Origin: Dehalococcoidia bacterium
GTDB lineage: Bacteria; Chloroflexota; Dehalococcoidia; GIF9; AB-539-J10
Length of the DNA: 64,000 nucleotides
Direction of reading: 5' to 3'
Assembly: GCA_030615625.1 (NCBI GenBank)
Contig: JAUWYX010000001.1
Coordinates: forward strand, 186,001 to 250,000
Of this stretch, positions 45,109 through 53,727 are shown in pieces; position 1 is the stretch's first letter; the number at the start of each line of letters is the position of its first letter. Made by a program: the position numbers and the translations under genes. A model generated the notes under the pieces. The model made no database searches. It was not told the DNA's origin and was given only the letters and a program-made list of their open reading frames with translations.

Positions 45109-46380
45109 CTTCAGCGATAAAGAGAGGGCCAGTTTTTCTTCGTCTGCCCTGGTTCTGACCCCTCCATCTAATTTTGCCTTATGCAATATCTGGAGGACCT
45201 TTCCCATTTCCGGTCCAGCGGAGATGCCCAGTCTTTTTAGCTCTTCCCCGTCAAGGGCAGTTCTTACATAGCGCAGTTTCGTGAGAAACAGTTGGAGATG
45301 GCGCTGTGCGATTAAGGAAGAGGTGCCTTCTTTTTCATCTGAAGCTATGGCATTTGCCTGTATCGCCACAGGCTCATATTCCCGGAGCAGATAATAAATC
45401 TCACTGGGTTTCAGGGGAGACGTATCCAGGAGTGGAAGCCTGGTCTTGAGGCGGAGCGTATCGCGTATCGCTCGGGATAATTTTGCCGACATGTTAAGAC
45501 GGGTGAGAAATTGCTCAATTTTCTTCTCGCTAAATGAATAAATAACAAGGCAGAAATAGAGCGAGGGCAGTTGGGTGGGCTTCTTCAGCCGCCGCGCCTT
45601 GTCAAATTTCTCAGCTATCCAGCCATCGCCTTGGAGGACGGGGCTTATTCTTGGCAGCACTCCTAGCTCGCCAAGCCGCCTGATAGCAAGTTCCGGCTGC
45701 TCTTCCTCAAGAATTAGTTCTAGCTCGTGCCTGATTCGGTCGCCGCTTATTGTATCCAGCATAGGAATATCCCGTTTAAGTAGCTGAGCAGTTTGTGTTT
45801 CGAACTCAAAACCAAAGCGTTGTTCATAACGGACAGCCCGTAAAATTCTGGTGGCATCGTCGCTGAAGCTTTTGGGATGCAAAATACGAATGAGACGGTG
45901 CTCCAGGTCGCCTTTACCTTGATAGGGGTCGACCAACTCCCCATAATCGTTTGAAGCTAGGGATATAGCCATAGTATTGATAGAGAAATCTCTGCGGATG
46001 AGGTCATCCTTGAGAGTGCCCGGGGTAACCGCAGGTAGTGCCCCCGGTTTGGCATAGGTCTCCCTTCGTGCTGTCGCCAGGTCCAGTGTAAAATCCCCAT
46101 ATCTGAGCTTAGCGGTGCCAAAGCGGTGGTGGGCAAGCAACTTTGCCTGACTGGTTTCAGCCACTTGTTGAGCCAATTTCACCGCATCGCCCTCGACTAC
46201 CAAATCGAGGTCGAAGCGGGGTCCCGAGCGAAGCGAAGGATCTCCTAGAAGCAGGTCGCGTACTACACCACCGACGAGATATACCCTTTGCCCCAGCTTA
46301 GCCGCCTGTCTGCTGATATCCTGGACCAGCTCCAGGAGTTGCTGGGGGAGATATTGCTCTATTTGCCGGGCTAAATTCAT
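45097..46380 (-). CDS. cca: CCA tRNA nucleotidyltransferase (poly(A) polymerase family)
   Basis: 427 residues. VYLVGGVVRDLLLGDPSLRS, FDLDLVVEGDAVKLA with the two metal Asp residues, then RRDFSINTMAISL, DDATRILRAVRYEQRFGF and a helical C-terminal part. It adds CCA to tRNA 3' ends, which fits with tRNA-Thr here lacking an encoded CCA. The peptide PSLRSG between the GG motif and the DLD motif comes from a short repeat inserted in frame. The pattern has no HD domain. Confidence 0.93.
   Translation of the reverse strand: MNLARQIEQYLPQQLLELVQDISRQAAKLGQRVYLVGGVVRDLLLGDPSLRSGPRFDLDLVVEGDAVKLAQQVAETSQAKLLAHHRFGTAKLRYGDFTLDLATARRETYAKPGALPAVTPGTLKDDLIRRDFSINTMAISLASNDYGELVDPYQGKGDLEHRLIRILHPKSFSDDATRILRAVRYEQRFGFEFETQTAQLLKRDIPMLDTISGDRIRHELELILEEEQPELAIRRLGELGVLPRISPVLQGDGWIAEKFDKARRLKKPTQLPSLYFCLVIYSFSEKKIEQFLTRLNMSAKLSRAIRDTLRLKTRLPLLDTSPLKPSEIYYLLREYEPVAIQANAIASDEKEGTSSLIAQRHLQLFLTKLRYVRTALDGEELKRLGISAGPEMGKVLQILHKAKLDGGVRTRADEEKLALSLSLKLER
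46220..46245. repeat. short interspersed repeat inside the cca gene (PSLRSG type)
   Basis: GTCCCGAGCGAAGCGAAGGA and TCTCC encodes PSLRSG in the reverse direction within the cca frame. It resembles the CATTCTGAGCGTAGCGAAG units at 40668-40692. It sits in the loop between the GG and DxD motifs and keeps the frame. Confidence 0.65.
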
Positions 46381-46465
46381 TACATTATTATTATATCAGC
46401 ACTTCCGTTGCCGTCGTATAACATAATTCCCATAACCATAGTATATAATAAGGAAAGCCAGAAGC

Positions 46466-47191
46466 ATGGAAGCTAAAAGCCAGGAAGGGCACAGGAAAAG
46501 ACTACGGGAAAGGTTCAATCAATCAGGGTTGGCAGCGTTTCTCGACTACGAAATTGTGGAACTAATACTGACACTGGGGACGCCTCGCAGTGATTGTAAA
46601 CCGCAAGCCAAAGAAGCCATAAACAGGTTCAAGACTCTGAGAGGTGTTCTGGAGGCTCCTCCCGAGGAATTGCAGAAGATTAAAGGAATAGGCCCGACCC
46701 ACATCTTTGTAATCAAATTCATGCAGGATGTAGCCAGAGAGTTTCTTAAGGAACAAGTCCTCGATAAACCCTATTGCCGGTCCTCCAGGGAGGTCTTCGA
46801 TTACCTGTACCATTCTATGCGAGACCTGAAAAAAGAAGTCTTCAAGATCATGTTTATTGATTCCCAAAATAGAGTTGTCGAGATTGAGGACCTTTTTGAA
46901 GGGACATTGAACGCCAGTGCTATTTATCCTCGGGAAATTATCCAGAGCGCCGTCAAACATAATGCCGCAGCCTTAATCTTTGTCCACAACCACCCCGCCG
47001 GGAATCCTCAACCCAGCGATAACGATAAACAGATAACCCAGGATTTAGTCTTCGCCGGAAATATTATGCAGATTAAGGTCCTTGACCATATCATAATAGG
47101 CGAGAATAGATACTTCAGCTTTGCCGATGCCGGGCTAATTGAGGAATATAACTCGGACTTCTTAAGCCTCAAAGAGGGGAAAACTCGCTAA
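46466..47191 (+). CDS. radC: RadC-family JAB-domain protein
   Basis: 241 residues. The N-terminal UPF0758 helix-hairpin-helix part (EAPPEELQKIKGIGPTHIFV) and the C-terminal JAB metalloprotease-like motif FVHNHPAGNPQPSDNDKQIT with the metal His and Asp are both complete. It may act in DNA repair or as a deubiquitinase-like enzyme; the role is unclear. Its last 90 nt are repeated at 48384-48477. The stop (TAA) overlaps the ATG of a truncated HEPN-like frame (taATG). Confidence 0.9.
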   Translation: MEAKSQEGHRKRLRERFNQSGLAAFLDYEIVELILTLGTPRSDCKPQAKEAINRFKTLRGVLEAPPEELQKIKGIGPTHIFVIKFMQDVAREFLKEQVLDKPYCRSSREVFDYLYHSMRDLKKEVFKIMFIDSQNRVVEIEDLFEGTLNASAIYPREIIQSAVKHNAAALIFVHNHPAGNPQPSDNDKQITQDLVFAGNIMQIKVLDHIIIGENRYFSFADAGLIEEYNSDFLSLKEGKTR

Positions 47192-47280
47192 TGGAAGAAA
47201 GCAGGGCGAAACTAATAAATTACCGGCTAAAGACAGCTGTGAAGGTCATATTCGAGCAGAGAAAGTCCACCATAAGGTAA
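47191..47280 (+). pseudogene. truncated HEPN-like N-terminus after radC
   Basis: 29 codons: MEESRAKLINYRLKTAVKVI and 9 more, then TAA. The first 20 residues fit the start of small HEPN-domain proteins (a charged N-terminus and YRL). The frame then ends early, so it looks like a broken gene that once followed radC. Confidence 0.45.
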
Positions 47281-47303
47281 TTACTATGGCTGGCTATCGG
47301 TCT

Positions 47304-48074
47304 CTATCTTCCTTTCGTTCCCCACATCACAATGGCTGCACCTCGAAGCAGGCGTCTCGCTTCTACCAGCGGGATTCCGTTTTCACGCCATATTGCGGCG
47401 ATGCGATCAACAGGATACCGCTGACAGAAGTCCGAGATACTCGGACCCAGGAAACAGCCAATACGATGCCAACCTCGTGAAACGGGGATGGTCATTACTG
47501 GCATGACGACCCTATTGTAGATTAGCCATAGAGCTCTTACCCAAAGGGTTTCTGGAATGCCGAACTCAAGCGAGAGCAATTCCCCGCCTGGTTTCAGTAC
47601 CCGAGACAGCTCCCGTATTGTTGCATCAGGGTCTTGGACATAACGCAACAGGTAGGTAAAGACAACCGTATCGAAGGTCTCATCAGGAAAGGGTAAATGC
47701 TCAGCGCGGCCTTGGGTAAGTTGGATTCTGCCGTCCAGGCTTCTCTTCTCGATGGCGCGGAGGCCAGCTTGCAGCATTGAGTGGCTAACATCGAGCCCCA
47801 CGATTCGGCCATCATGGTGGTCGGCGATCTCCAGGGCGACACCGGCTGTACCGGTACATACGTCAAGCACAAGGTTTCCCGGCCGAAGAGCCATTCGCGA
47901 GACCAAAAACCTGCGCCAACGAAGGTACTGAAAGAAAGTCAGCACTTGCGCCCAGGTGTCGTACGAGGGGGCAACCCCGTCGAACAGGTCTTGGGCAAGG
48001 ATTCTCCTTACTGGGACCGCAGGTTGAGATTCAGCTAGCGAAGCCGATCGGTCCTCTCTTTTCTTTGTCTTCAT
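47304..48074 (-). CDS. class I SAM methyltransferase, UbiE/MenG-like
   Basis: 256 residues. LFDGVAPSYDTWAQVLTFF, NLVLDVCTGTAGVALEIADH (SAM site), LPFPDETFDTVVFTYLLRYV and LSRVLKPGGELLSLEFGIPE are in the order of the UbiE family, which methylates quinone or menaquinone precursors. The C-terminal part (FCQRYPVDRIAAIWRENGIP) also fits. No quinone gene is nearby, so the substrate is open. It lies between radC and a second copy of the radC end. Confidence 0.83.
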   Translation of the reverse strand: MKTKKREDRSASLAESQPAVPVRRILAQDLFDGVAPSYDTWAQVLTFFQYLRWRRFLVSRMALRPGNLVLDVCTGTAGVALEIADHHDGRIVGLDVSHSMLQAGLRAIEKRSLDGRIQLTQGRAEHLPFPDETFDTVVFTYLLRYVQDPDATIRELSRVLKPGGELLSLEFGIPETLWVRALWLIYNRVVMPVMTIPVSRGWHRIGCFLGPSISDFCQRYPVDRIAAIWRENGIPLVEARRLLRGAAIVMWGTKGR

Positions 48075-48374
48075 TCTTTATCCTCCATCGAGCTGTCTTT
48101 TCTGCAGACTATCTCATGAAATTAGTCGCGCCAGGATGCTGCAGGCTTGGGTCACTCTTGATTGTGGATAACCTATGTAATCCAGGTAAACAAATCCTGC
48201 GATTTTGGTTCGACCATACACTGAAGTTGAACAATAGCATAAAGTTCTGTCTGTCGTCTAGTACCGCCCACTTTACCCGACTTGAACTCTATTACATACC
48301 CAATTCTTGAGTAGTTCTAAACTAAACGTTTCGTCATGTTGTTACTAATTAGGCGGCGTAGTGTGCTGCAGTAG

Positions 48375-48656
48375 GCGATAAAGCACGTCATAATAGGCGA
48401 AAATCGCTACTTCAGCTTTGCCGATGCCGGGCTAATTGAGGAATATAACTCGGACTTCTTAAGCCTCAAAGAGGGAAAGGGACTTAAGCCCGAGCAGAAT
48501 CGAATTTATCCCTTAGCGCTTAAAAGCGACAAAAAAACTGCACAATCCGTCACGATGTTGGATGACCGTATCCGTGCCAAAAGCCCTTTTCTTGTAATTC
48601 CAGAGGCCCTTCTTTCGAGACGGCATACAATAACTATCCAAAACGTGTCGCGGTAG
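48375..48656 (+). pseudogene. duplicated 3' end of radC with an extended tail
   Basis: A frame opens after a TAG (48372-48374) and reads HVIIGENRYFSFADAGLIEE, then YNSDFLSLKEG, almost identical to the end of RadC at 47191. It then continues GKGLKPEQNRIYPLALKSD and beyond to TAG at 48654-48656. There is no start codon. About 90 nt are shared with radC. It is a relic of a duplication or insertion that put the methyltransferase gene between the copies. Confidence 0.8.
48491..48553 (+). repeat. dispersed repeat family 1, copy A
   Basis: Contains GAATCGAATTTAT, CTTAGCGCTTAA and AAACTGCACAATCCGTCA, shared with copies at 51361-51438 and 55164-55242 and weakly at 60682-60714. It follows directly on the radC tail copy and overlaps its frame. 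Confidence 0.8.
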
Positions 48657-48826
48657 ATAATAATGTCAGGATTTATGATTTCGAGCTCTGATTTCCAATA
48701 AAGGGGGTGCCGTTAGATTAGCAGGTGACAGACAGGTAGGAAGAGATTTGTGCCTTGACCGAGCCGTTAAAGTGGAGTAAATTCAATAGGGAAATTTTCC
48801 ATAATAGCCAATGGATTTGGTAGCTC

Positions 48827-49789
48827 ATGCCTACACTCTTGTTAGATAGAAACGCCATCAAAACCCTGATCAGGATGTCAGACGTTATCAATGTGGTGGA
48901 AGTGGCTTTCAGGATGTGCGGCGAAGGCAAGGGAAAGATGCCAGCCAAAACATATTTATCAGTTGAGCATGGTGATTTCCGCGCAATGCCTGCCGCCTTG
49001 CCGGAGTGTGCTGGCATGAAATGGGTAAACGTTCACCCTCAAAATCCGTCTCTTGGTCTGCCTTCGATTATGGCTATCCTGGTCTACAATGACCCGGAAA
49101 CAGGGTATCCACTAGCAATAATGGATGCTACTGAAATCACGGCTTACCGAACCGGCGCAGCGGCGGCTATCGCCTCCAAGTACCTGGCGCGACGAGATTC
49201 GCATACAATTGGGATCGTCGGCGCAGGTTTTCAAGCACACACGCAGATATTAGCTCATGCCGAGCTGTTCAGCCCCATCTCAATAAATGTTTTTGATGTT
49301 TCCAAAGCTGCGGCGGATAAACTAATGCATTCTCTGCCACAGTTTTCGATTAGAAATTGTTCCATTCAAGAGGCAGTGGCATCAGATATCGTATGCACCT
49401 TGACCCCTTCTCGTAGCCCCGTTGTCAAGAGGGAGTGGATAATCGCCGGAACTCACATAAATGCGCTCGGTGCTGATGCGCCAGGTAAGCAAGAACTGGA
49501 GCCTTCGATATTGAAGGAGGCAATTGTCGTTGTCGATGACCTGAAACAGACAAGTACCAGCGGGGAGATTAACGTGCCTATCCAGAAAGGTAGCTATACT
49601 ATTGGTGAAGTCTATGGAACACTTGCCGAACTGGTTGTGGGCAAGAAGAAGGGAAGAATGGATAATAGAGCTATCACTATATTCGATTCAACTGGAATTG
49701 CCATCGAGGACATAGCCGTGGCCAGGCTTATCTTTGAGAAGGCTCAACAAATAGGTGGTTATCCGTCGATTAACTTGATAGGGACATGA
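48827..49789 (+). CDS. ornithine cyclodeaminase/mu-crystallin family protein
   Basis: 320 residues. MPTLLLDRNAIKTLIRMSDV, KWVNVHPQNPSLGLPSIMA, DATEITAYRTGAAAAIASKY, HTIGIVGAGFQAHTQILAHA (NAD site) and INALGADAPGKQELEPSIL are family hallmarks. Members act as ornithine cyclodeaminase, alanine or ketimine dehydrogenase. The exact substrate cannot be told. No clear ribosome site precedes the ATG. Confidence 0.9.
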   Translation: MPTLLLDRNAIKTLIRMSDVINVVEVAFRMCGEGKGKMPAKTYLSVEHGDFRAMPAALPECAGMKWVNVHPQNPSLGLPSIMAILVYNDPETGYPLAIMDATEITAYRTGAAAAIASKYLARRDSHTIGIVGAGFQAHTQILAHAELFSPISINVFDVSKAAADKLMHSLPQFSIRNCSIQEAVASDIVCTLTPSRSPVVKREWIIAGTHINALGADAPGKQELEPSILKEAIVVVDDLKQTSTSGEINVPIQKGSYTIGEVYGTLAELVVGKKKGRMDNRAITIFDSTGIAIEDIAVARLIFEKAQQIGGYPSINLIGT

Positions 49790-49838
49790 GACAGCAGACA
49801 ATAAACGGAGTTCTTTGGTTCCTCACATGACACTTTCC

Positions 49839-49888
49839 ATCGTTTTGCTCCTTTTGTCATCTGTTGCACTTGAGACAGATTTACAGGA
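49839..49888. repeat. dispersed repeat family 2, partial copy
   Basis: ATCGTTTTGCTCCTTTTGTC, then ATCTG...CACTTGAGACAGATTTACAGG aligns with 51236-51285. It lies in the 250-nt gap between two plus-strand metabolic genes; no gene is seen there. Confidence 0.6.
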
Positions 49889-50038
49889 AGTACACGGCTG
49901 TAGCAGGACCTATTTGTTTGTTAGGCTTTTCTCAAAGGTTTTGACATCGTCGGCATCAAAGAGGCTAGCCCGTTTCGATTGATTTCTCTTGCGGTGTCAA
50001 TGATAATATTACGGATTTTGTTTCCGAGGGAATGAGAG

Positions 50039-51094
50039 ATGAAAGTAATTGATTTGCGTAGCGACACTGTCACTCATCCCACACCTGAGATGCGGAAGGC
50101 AATGTTTGAGGCGGAAGTAGGTGACGATGTTTATCGTGAGGACCCCACGGTCAACCGGCTTGAGACGATGGCAGCGGAGATAATGGGCAAGAAAGCCGCA
50201 CTTTTCACTACCTCCGGCACCCAGAGTAATCTTATTGCCGTGCTCACTCATACCAATCATGGCGACGAAATCATCGTGGGAGATGAGGCACACATCCTGT
50301 GGTACGAAGTAGGTGGCGCGGCAACCCTCGGCGGTGTAATTATGCGCACCTTGCCCAATGATAGTTGCGGCCGTCTCAATCTAGATGATATTGACCAAGC
50401 AATCCGGGCCAATGATATCCACTACCCGGAGACCAGGCTCCTCTGTCTGGAGAACACACATAACCGTTGCGGTGGGGGCGTCCTTACGACAGACTATACG
50501 GACGAAGTCTGTAATCTAGCCCACACACGCGGGCTAAAGGTACATCTGGATGGCGCTCGCATTTTCAATGCCGCAATTGCTCTCGGCGTACCGGCGCGCG
50601 CACTAGCCCAGAATTCAGATTCTGTAGCATTATGCCTTTCGAAAGGACTGAGTGCGCCTGTTGGATCGCTGCTGTGCGGGAGCAAGGATTTCATTGAGCG
50701 AGCCCGCAAGTTTCGTAAGATGCTGGGTGGTGGCATGCGGCAGGCGGGGATTATCGCGGCTGCGGGCATCGTGGCACTGGAAACAATGGTAGACCGCCTG
50801 GCTGAAGATCACTCCAATGCGAGATGTCTGGCACAAGGGCTCGCAAGCATCAAAGGAATAAGGCTAGCCCAAGATGAAATACCTACAAACATCGTGATGT
50901 TTAGCCTCTCCCCGGAGTTATCTGTCGTCGAGTTTGTTGAAGACCTTGAGAGAGCAGGGGTAAAGGTAGGCTTACGTGACGGTCGCCCATTCCGTGTGGT
51001 TACTCACCGCATGGTCTCATCCTCAGATATTGAAGAAGCACTGACACGCATCGAAGCAGTTTGTCGCAGGCTCCGTCGTCGGGCTCGAGAATAG
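50039..51094 (+). CDS. ltaE: low-specificity L-threonine aldolase
   Basis: 351 residues of PLP-dependent fold type I: VIDLRSDTVTHPTPEMRKAM, GDDVYREDPTVNRLE, ALFTTSGTQSNLIAVLTH, HLDGARIFNAAIALGV and the PLP lysine in LCLSKGLSAPVGSLLCG. It cleaves threonine or allo-threonine to glycine and acetaldehyde. The ATG has GAGGGAATGAGAG upstream. Confidence 0.95.
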   Translation: MKVIDLRSDTVTHPTPEMRKAMFEAEVGDDVYREDPTVNRLETMAAEIMGKKAALFTTSGTQSNLIAVLTHTNHGDEIIVGDEAHILWYEVGGAATLGGVIMRTLPNDSCGRLNLDDIDQAIRANDIHYPETRLLCLENTHNRCGGGVLTTDYTDEVCNLAHTRGLKVHLDGARIFNAAIALGVPARALAQNSDSVALCLSKGLSAPVGSLLCGSKDFIERARKFRKMLGGGMRQAGIIAAAGIVALETMVDRLAEDHSNARCLAQGLASIKGIRLAQDEIPTNIVMFSLSPELSVVEFVEDLERAGVKVGLRDGRPFRVVTHRMVSSSDIEEALTRIEAVCRRLRRRARE

Positions 51095-51235
51095 CCTTGG
51101 TATGGCAGCATTACAGCAATCGTTCCGTCGATGTATTTCAGACTGACTTGCATAGATCCATGTGGGCCTGAGCTCTTAGTCCGAGGTAATCCCGGAACCA
51201 AAACCAGGATGGCAAAACTGGGTTGCGTGACCTCC

Positions 51236-51323
51236 CATCGCTTTGTTCATTTTGCCATCCATAGCATCTGAGGCAGATGTAGACCTCGAATAGAGCCACG
51301 GCGGGATTTAACAACCTTAATAA
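51236..51323. repeat. dispersed repeat family 2, full copy
   Basis: Includes ATCGCTTTGTTCATTTTGCC and TGAGGCAGATGTAGACCTCG, then AATAGAGCCACGGCGGGATT. It aligns with 60769-60822 and the first half with 49839-49888. Copy B of family 1 begins 38 nt after it, so this 380-nt gap is nearly all repeat. Confidence 0.75.
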
Positions 51324-51360
51324 GCTACCTGGCAATCTTAACTTTTTCCTTTTGGCGTTT

Positions 51361-51438
51361 TCTGAGCCGGATTACCAAAGGCGGAATCGAATTTATTACT
51401 TAGCGCTTAAGGTGACTGGAAAACTGCACAATCCGTCA
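51361..51438 (+). repeat. dispersed repeat family 1, copy B
   Basis: TCTGAGCCGGATTACCAAAG then GCGGAATCGAATTTATTACT, TAGCGCTTAAGGTGACTGG and AAACTGCACAATCCGTCA. It is about 90% identical to copy C at 55164-55242 over its whole length. Confidence 0.88.
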
Positions 51439-51476
51439 GATTGTTCAACAGGAGATTCAAAGACCGGATAGGCGGA

Positions 51477-53477
51477 CTATGTACCTTTTTGCCTATGGTG
51501 TAGCTGTGCTTGTAGTTCACGGTACTTGTCGATGTATTCGTGGATTGCTATCACAACAGCGGCGTGGCTCCAGGTCAGCGGTGAGACACTGAGCGGAGCA
51601 TAATTATGCGGATGAACCTGCTCAGCAAGAACACCACTATGGAGAGCGCAGTGCTGAGCCCAGGTGAGGATTTCAAGGGCCGGCTTTAGGTCATCTACCG
51701 ATTGAGCCCTGGCAGTGTGGTACTGTGCTACCCACATGGTGCAAACAAACCATGGGTTACCAGGAATATTGGCTATGTCCTGGCTGGCTTGCTGGTAGCG
51801 GTCGTTCTCGTAACGGGCAATGCCTCCCACCTTAGTCTTGCACCAAAGCCTGTCTATAATTGCTGCCATCGTGCTCTCAATAAGGGGATCAGTAGCTTGG
51901 AGCATGCCGAACAGAAAAGGACCGCAAATACTGCTATCAATAGTGTAGTCCGGCTCCACCACACCATCAGCGTCAACCGTGATTGAGCGCAGGAAGCGTC
52001 CCAACTTCTTGTCAAAAAGATACTCAATAGCCGCCTCTTTTATCTCAGCAGCCGCCTGACGGTACCGTTTAGTGAGGGTCACCTCACCAAACATTTCCGT
52101 AAAATTGGCTGCCGCTTGTAAGCCTGCCCAGACCGCAGCCACGGTAAACGAGTGGATGCTACGGCGTTCCTCCCAAAGGTCATATGAAGGTGCCGGAAGG
52201 TTCGTATGAGGCTCTCTATAGCTAACCATAAAGTCGGCAGCGTTCTTAATCAGCGTTCGATAAAGGGAACGGATGTGCTCTACATTGTGGAACTTATGGT
52301 AGTGGTGCCAGAGGCTGTATATTACTAAAGCAGTCTCATCCTCTTCAATTGGCAGTTGCAGCTTGCCCTCCTCGTCTGCCCAGGGCATCCAGTCGCCTGC
52401 CAGACATCCATCGGAGGTATACTTATGAAGGAAGTAGCCTTCACTGGTGATGGTATTGGCGCAAAAATCGAAGAACCCGTGACTGACTTCATCATAGTTG
52501 GCCATGTCGAAGGCCCTAGCTGCAAAGGCACCATCACGACCCCACACATAAGAGTAGCTGTCCCCCAACACTTCGGCGATGTCTGAGTCAGTGCTGGCAA
52601 TGATAGCGCCGCGGTTATCAGTCTGCACACGCATCGTAAGCAAGCTGCGGCGATACAGGTCCAATACAGAGGCTGGCAAGTCGGCAAAGTCCAGTGATTC
52701 CTTATTCACCCAAGCTCGCCAGTAGTCACGGGTGCGGATGACGAATGACTCAGGTCCACGTTCCTTGACCAGAGCGTTGAGTTCCTCGACTCCGTGGAAG
52801 TGGGTACTGGCCGCCAGCCAGTGGTAAATGGTTGAGCTTCCTCCAGCGGGCACAGCCTTCTCATAAAGCCCGATGACGCCCTCAGCGAAGCCGCAGGTAA
52901 GAGGCACCTTCTCCAATTTGCCATCTTCGGCATCGCGCCGTGCACTTTGTTTATCCTCTGATTTTATGCTTCCGGTTGTCCAGTCGTCGAGGCCAACCCT
53001 TCCATTTACCTGGCCACCTGCCAGGAAGTAACGCTGCTCTTTATACATCACCAATGCCCTCAGTTCTGGGTGGTAGTAGATAGTATCGCTTATTTCCCTG
53101 CCCAGGATCCGTAGCGCATAATGGAAGAATAGACGTACGTCGCGGGGGTAGTCTCGGTGATTGACGATATTAACTCGTCTAAAGAAGATGTCCCGGTGAA
53201 AGTCCACGAGGTCAGAATAGGTGAGGGTAAGCCCCATAGTCGGATTAGTGGCCGTAACTTTGGTGACCAGACTATCGCTTTCATAGACCATTTCCTTTTG
53301 CCACTGGGGGCTGTCAATCCAGGTGAAGTTGCCATCAACCCAGATGCCAGTACGGGATACACAACCTTCGCTATGGTTCTCCTTGCCGATATAGGGATAG
53401 TAGATATCACGGAGGTTGTAATCAGTATCGAAATTGATGAGCAGGTTGCCATTGCCAATGGGTAAGTCTCTAGGCAT
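51477..53477 (-). CDS. glycoside hydrolase family 15 protein (glucoamylase-like)
   Basis: 666 residues. An N-terminal beta-sandwich (MPRDLPIGNGNLLINFDTDY, GWVDGNFTWID-like strands) leads to an alpha/alpha barrel from about 260. The barrel has SYVWGRDGAFAARAFDMANY, the general acid in YDLWEERRSIHSFT (about 435) and the base in LAEQVHPHNYAPLS (about 618), the two catalytic Glu positions of GH15. It hydrolyses alpha-glucosidic bonds (glucoamylase, glucodextranase or trehalase type). There is no signal peptide, so it is likely cytosolic. It lies just downstream of a glycosyltransferase gene on the same strand. Confidence 0.9.
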   Translation of the reverse strand: MPRDLPIGNGNLLINFDTDYNLRDIYYPYIGKENHSEGCVSRTGIWVDGNFTWIDSPQWQKEMVYESDSLVTKVTATNPTMGLTLTYSDLVDFHRDIFFRRVNIVNHRDYPRDVRLFFHYALRILGREISDTIYYHPELRALVMYKEQRYFLAGGQVNGRVGLDDWTTGSIKSEDKQSARRDAEDGKLEKVPLTCGFAEGVIGLYEKAVPAGGSSTIYHWLAASTHFHGVEELNALVKERGPESFVIRTRDYWRAWVNKESLDFADLPASVLDLYRRSLLTMRVQTDNRGAIIASTDSDIAEVLGDSYSYVWGRDGAFAARAFDMANYDEVSHGFFDFCANTITSEGYFLHKYTSDGCLAGDWMPWADEEGKLQLPIEEDETALVIYSLWHHYHKFHNVEHIRSLYRTLIKNAADFMVSYREPHTNLPAPSYDLWEERRSIHSFTVAAVWAGLQAAANFTEMFGEVTLTKRYRQAAAEIKEAAIEYLFDKKLGRFLRSITVDADGVVEPDYTIDSSICGPFLFGMLQATDPLIESTMAAIIDRLWCKTKVGGIARYENDRYQQASQDIANIPGNPWFVCTMWVAQYHTARAQSVDDLKPALEILTWAQHCALHSGVLAEQVHPHNYAPLSVSPLTWSHAAVVIAIHEYIDKYRELQAQLHHRQKGT

Positions 53478-53507
53478 GTTAGTTGTTGCAGTACCCTCCT
53501 CTCTCGC

Positions 53508-53727
53508 TTTAATACACTATTATAGACCTCTAGGGTTTTCTGAGATGCCGGATTCCGTGAAAGTCTCTCGGCAGTCTCTCGGGCACGCTCAGCTGTAGCC
53601 TTTCTAAGTCCGGCCGATTTAATACAGTATTATAGACCTCCAAGGTTTTCTGAACTACCTGATCCCATGAGAATTTCTCTGCGGTTTCCCTGGCACGCTC
53701 ACCCATGGTCTTTCTAAGTCCAGCATT
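53508..53727. repeat. 110-bp tandem duplication at the 3' end of the glycosyltransferase gene
   Basis: TTTAATACACTATTATAGAC at 53508 and TTTAATACAGTATTATAGAC at 53618, with GGTTTTCTGA, GGCACGCTCA and CCTTTCTAAGTCC/TCTTTCTAAGTCC repeated at a 110-bp period. The copies are roughly 80% alike. The period is not a multiple of three, so the last copy is read in another frame. Confidence 0.88.
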
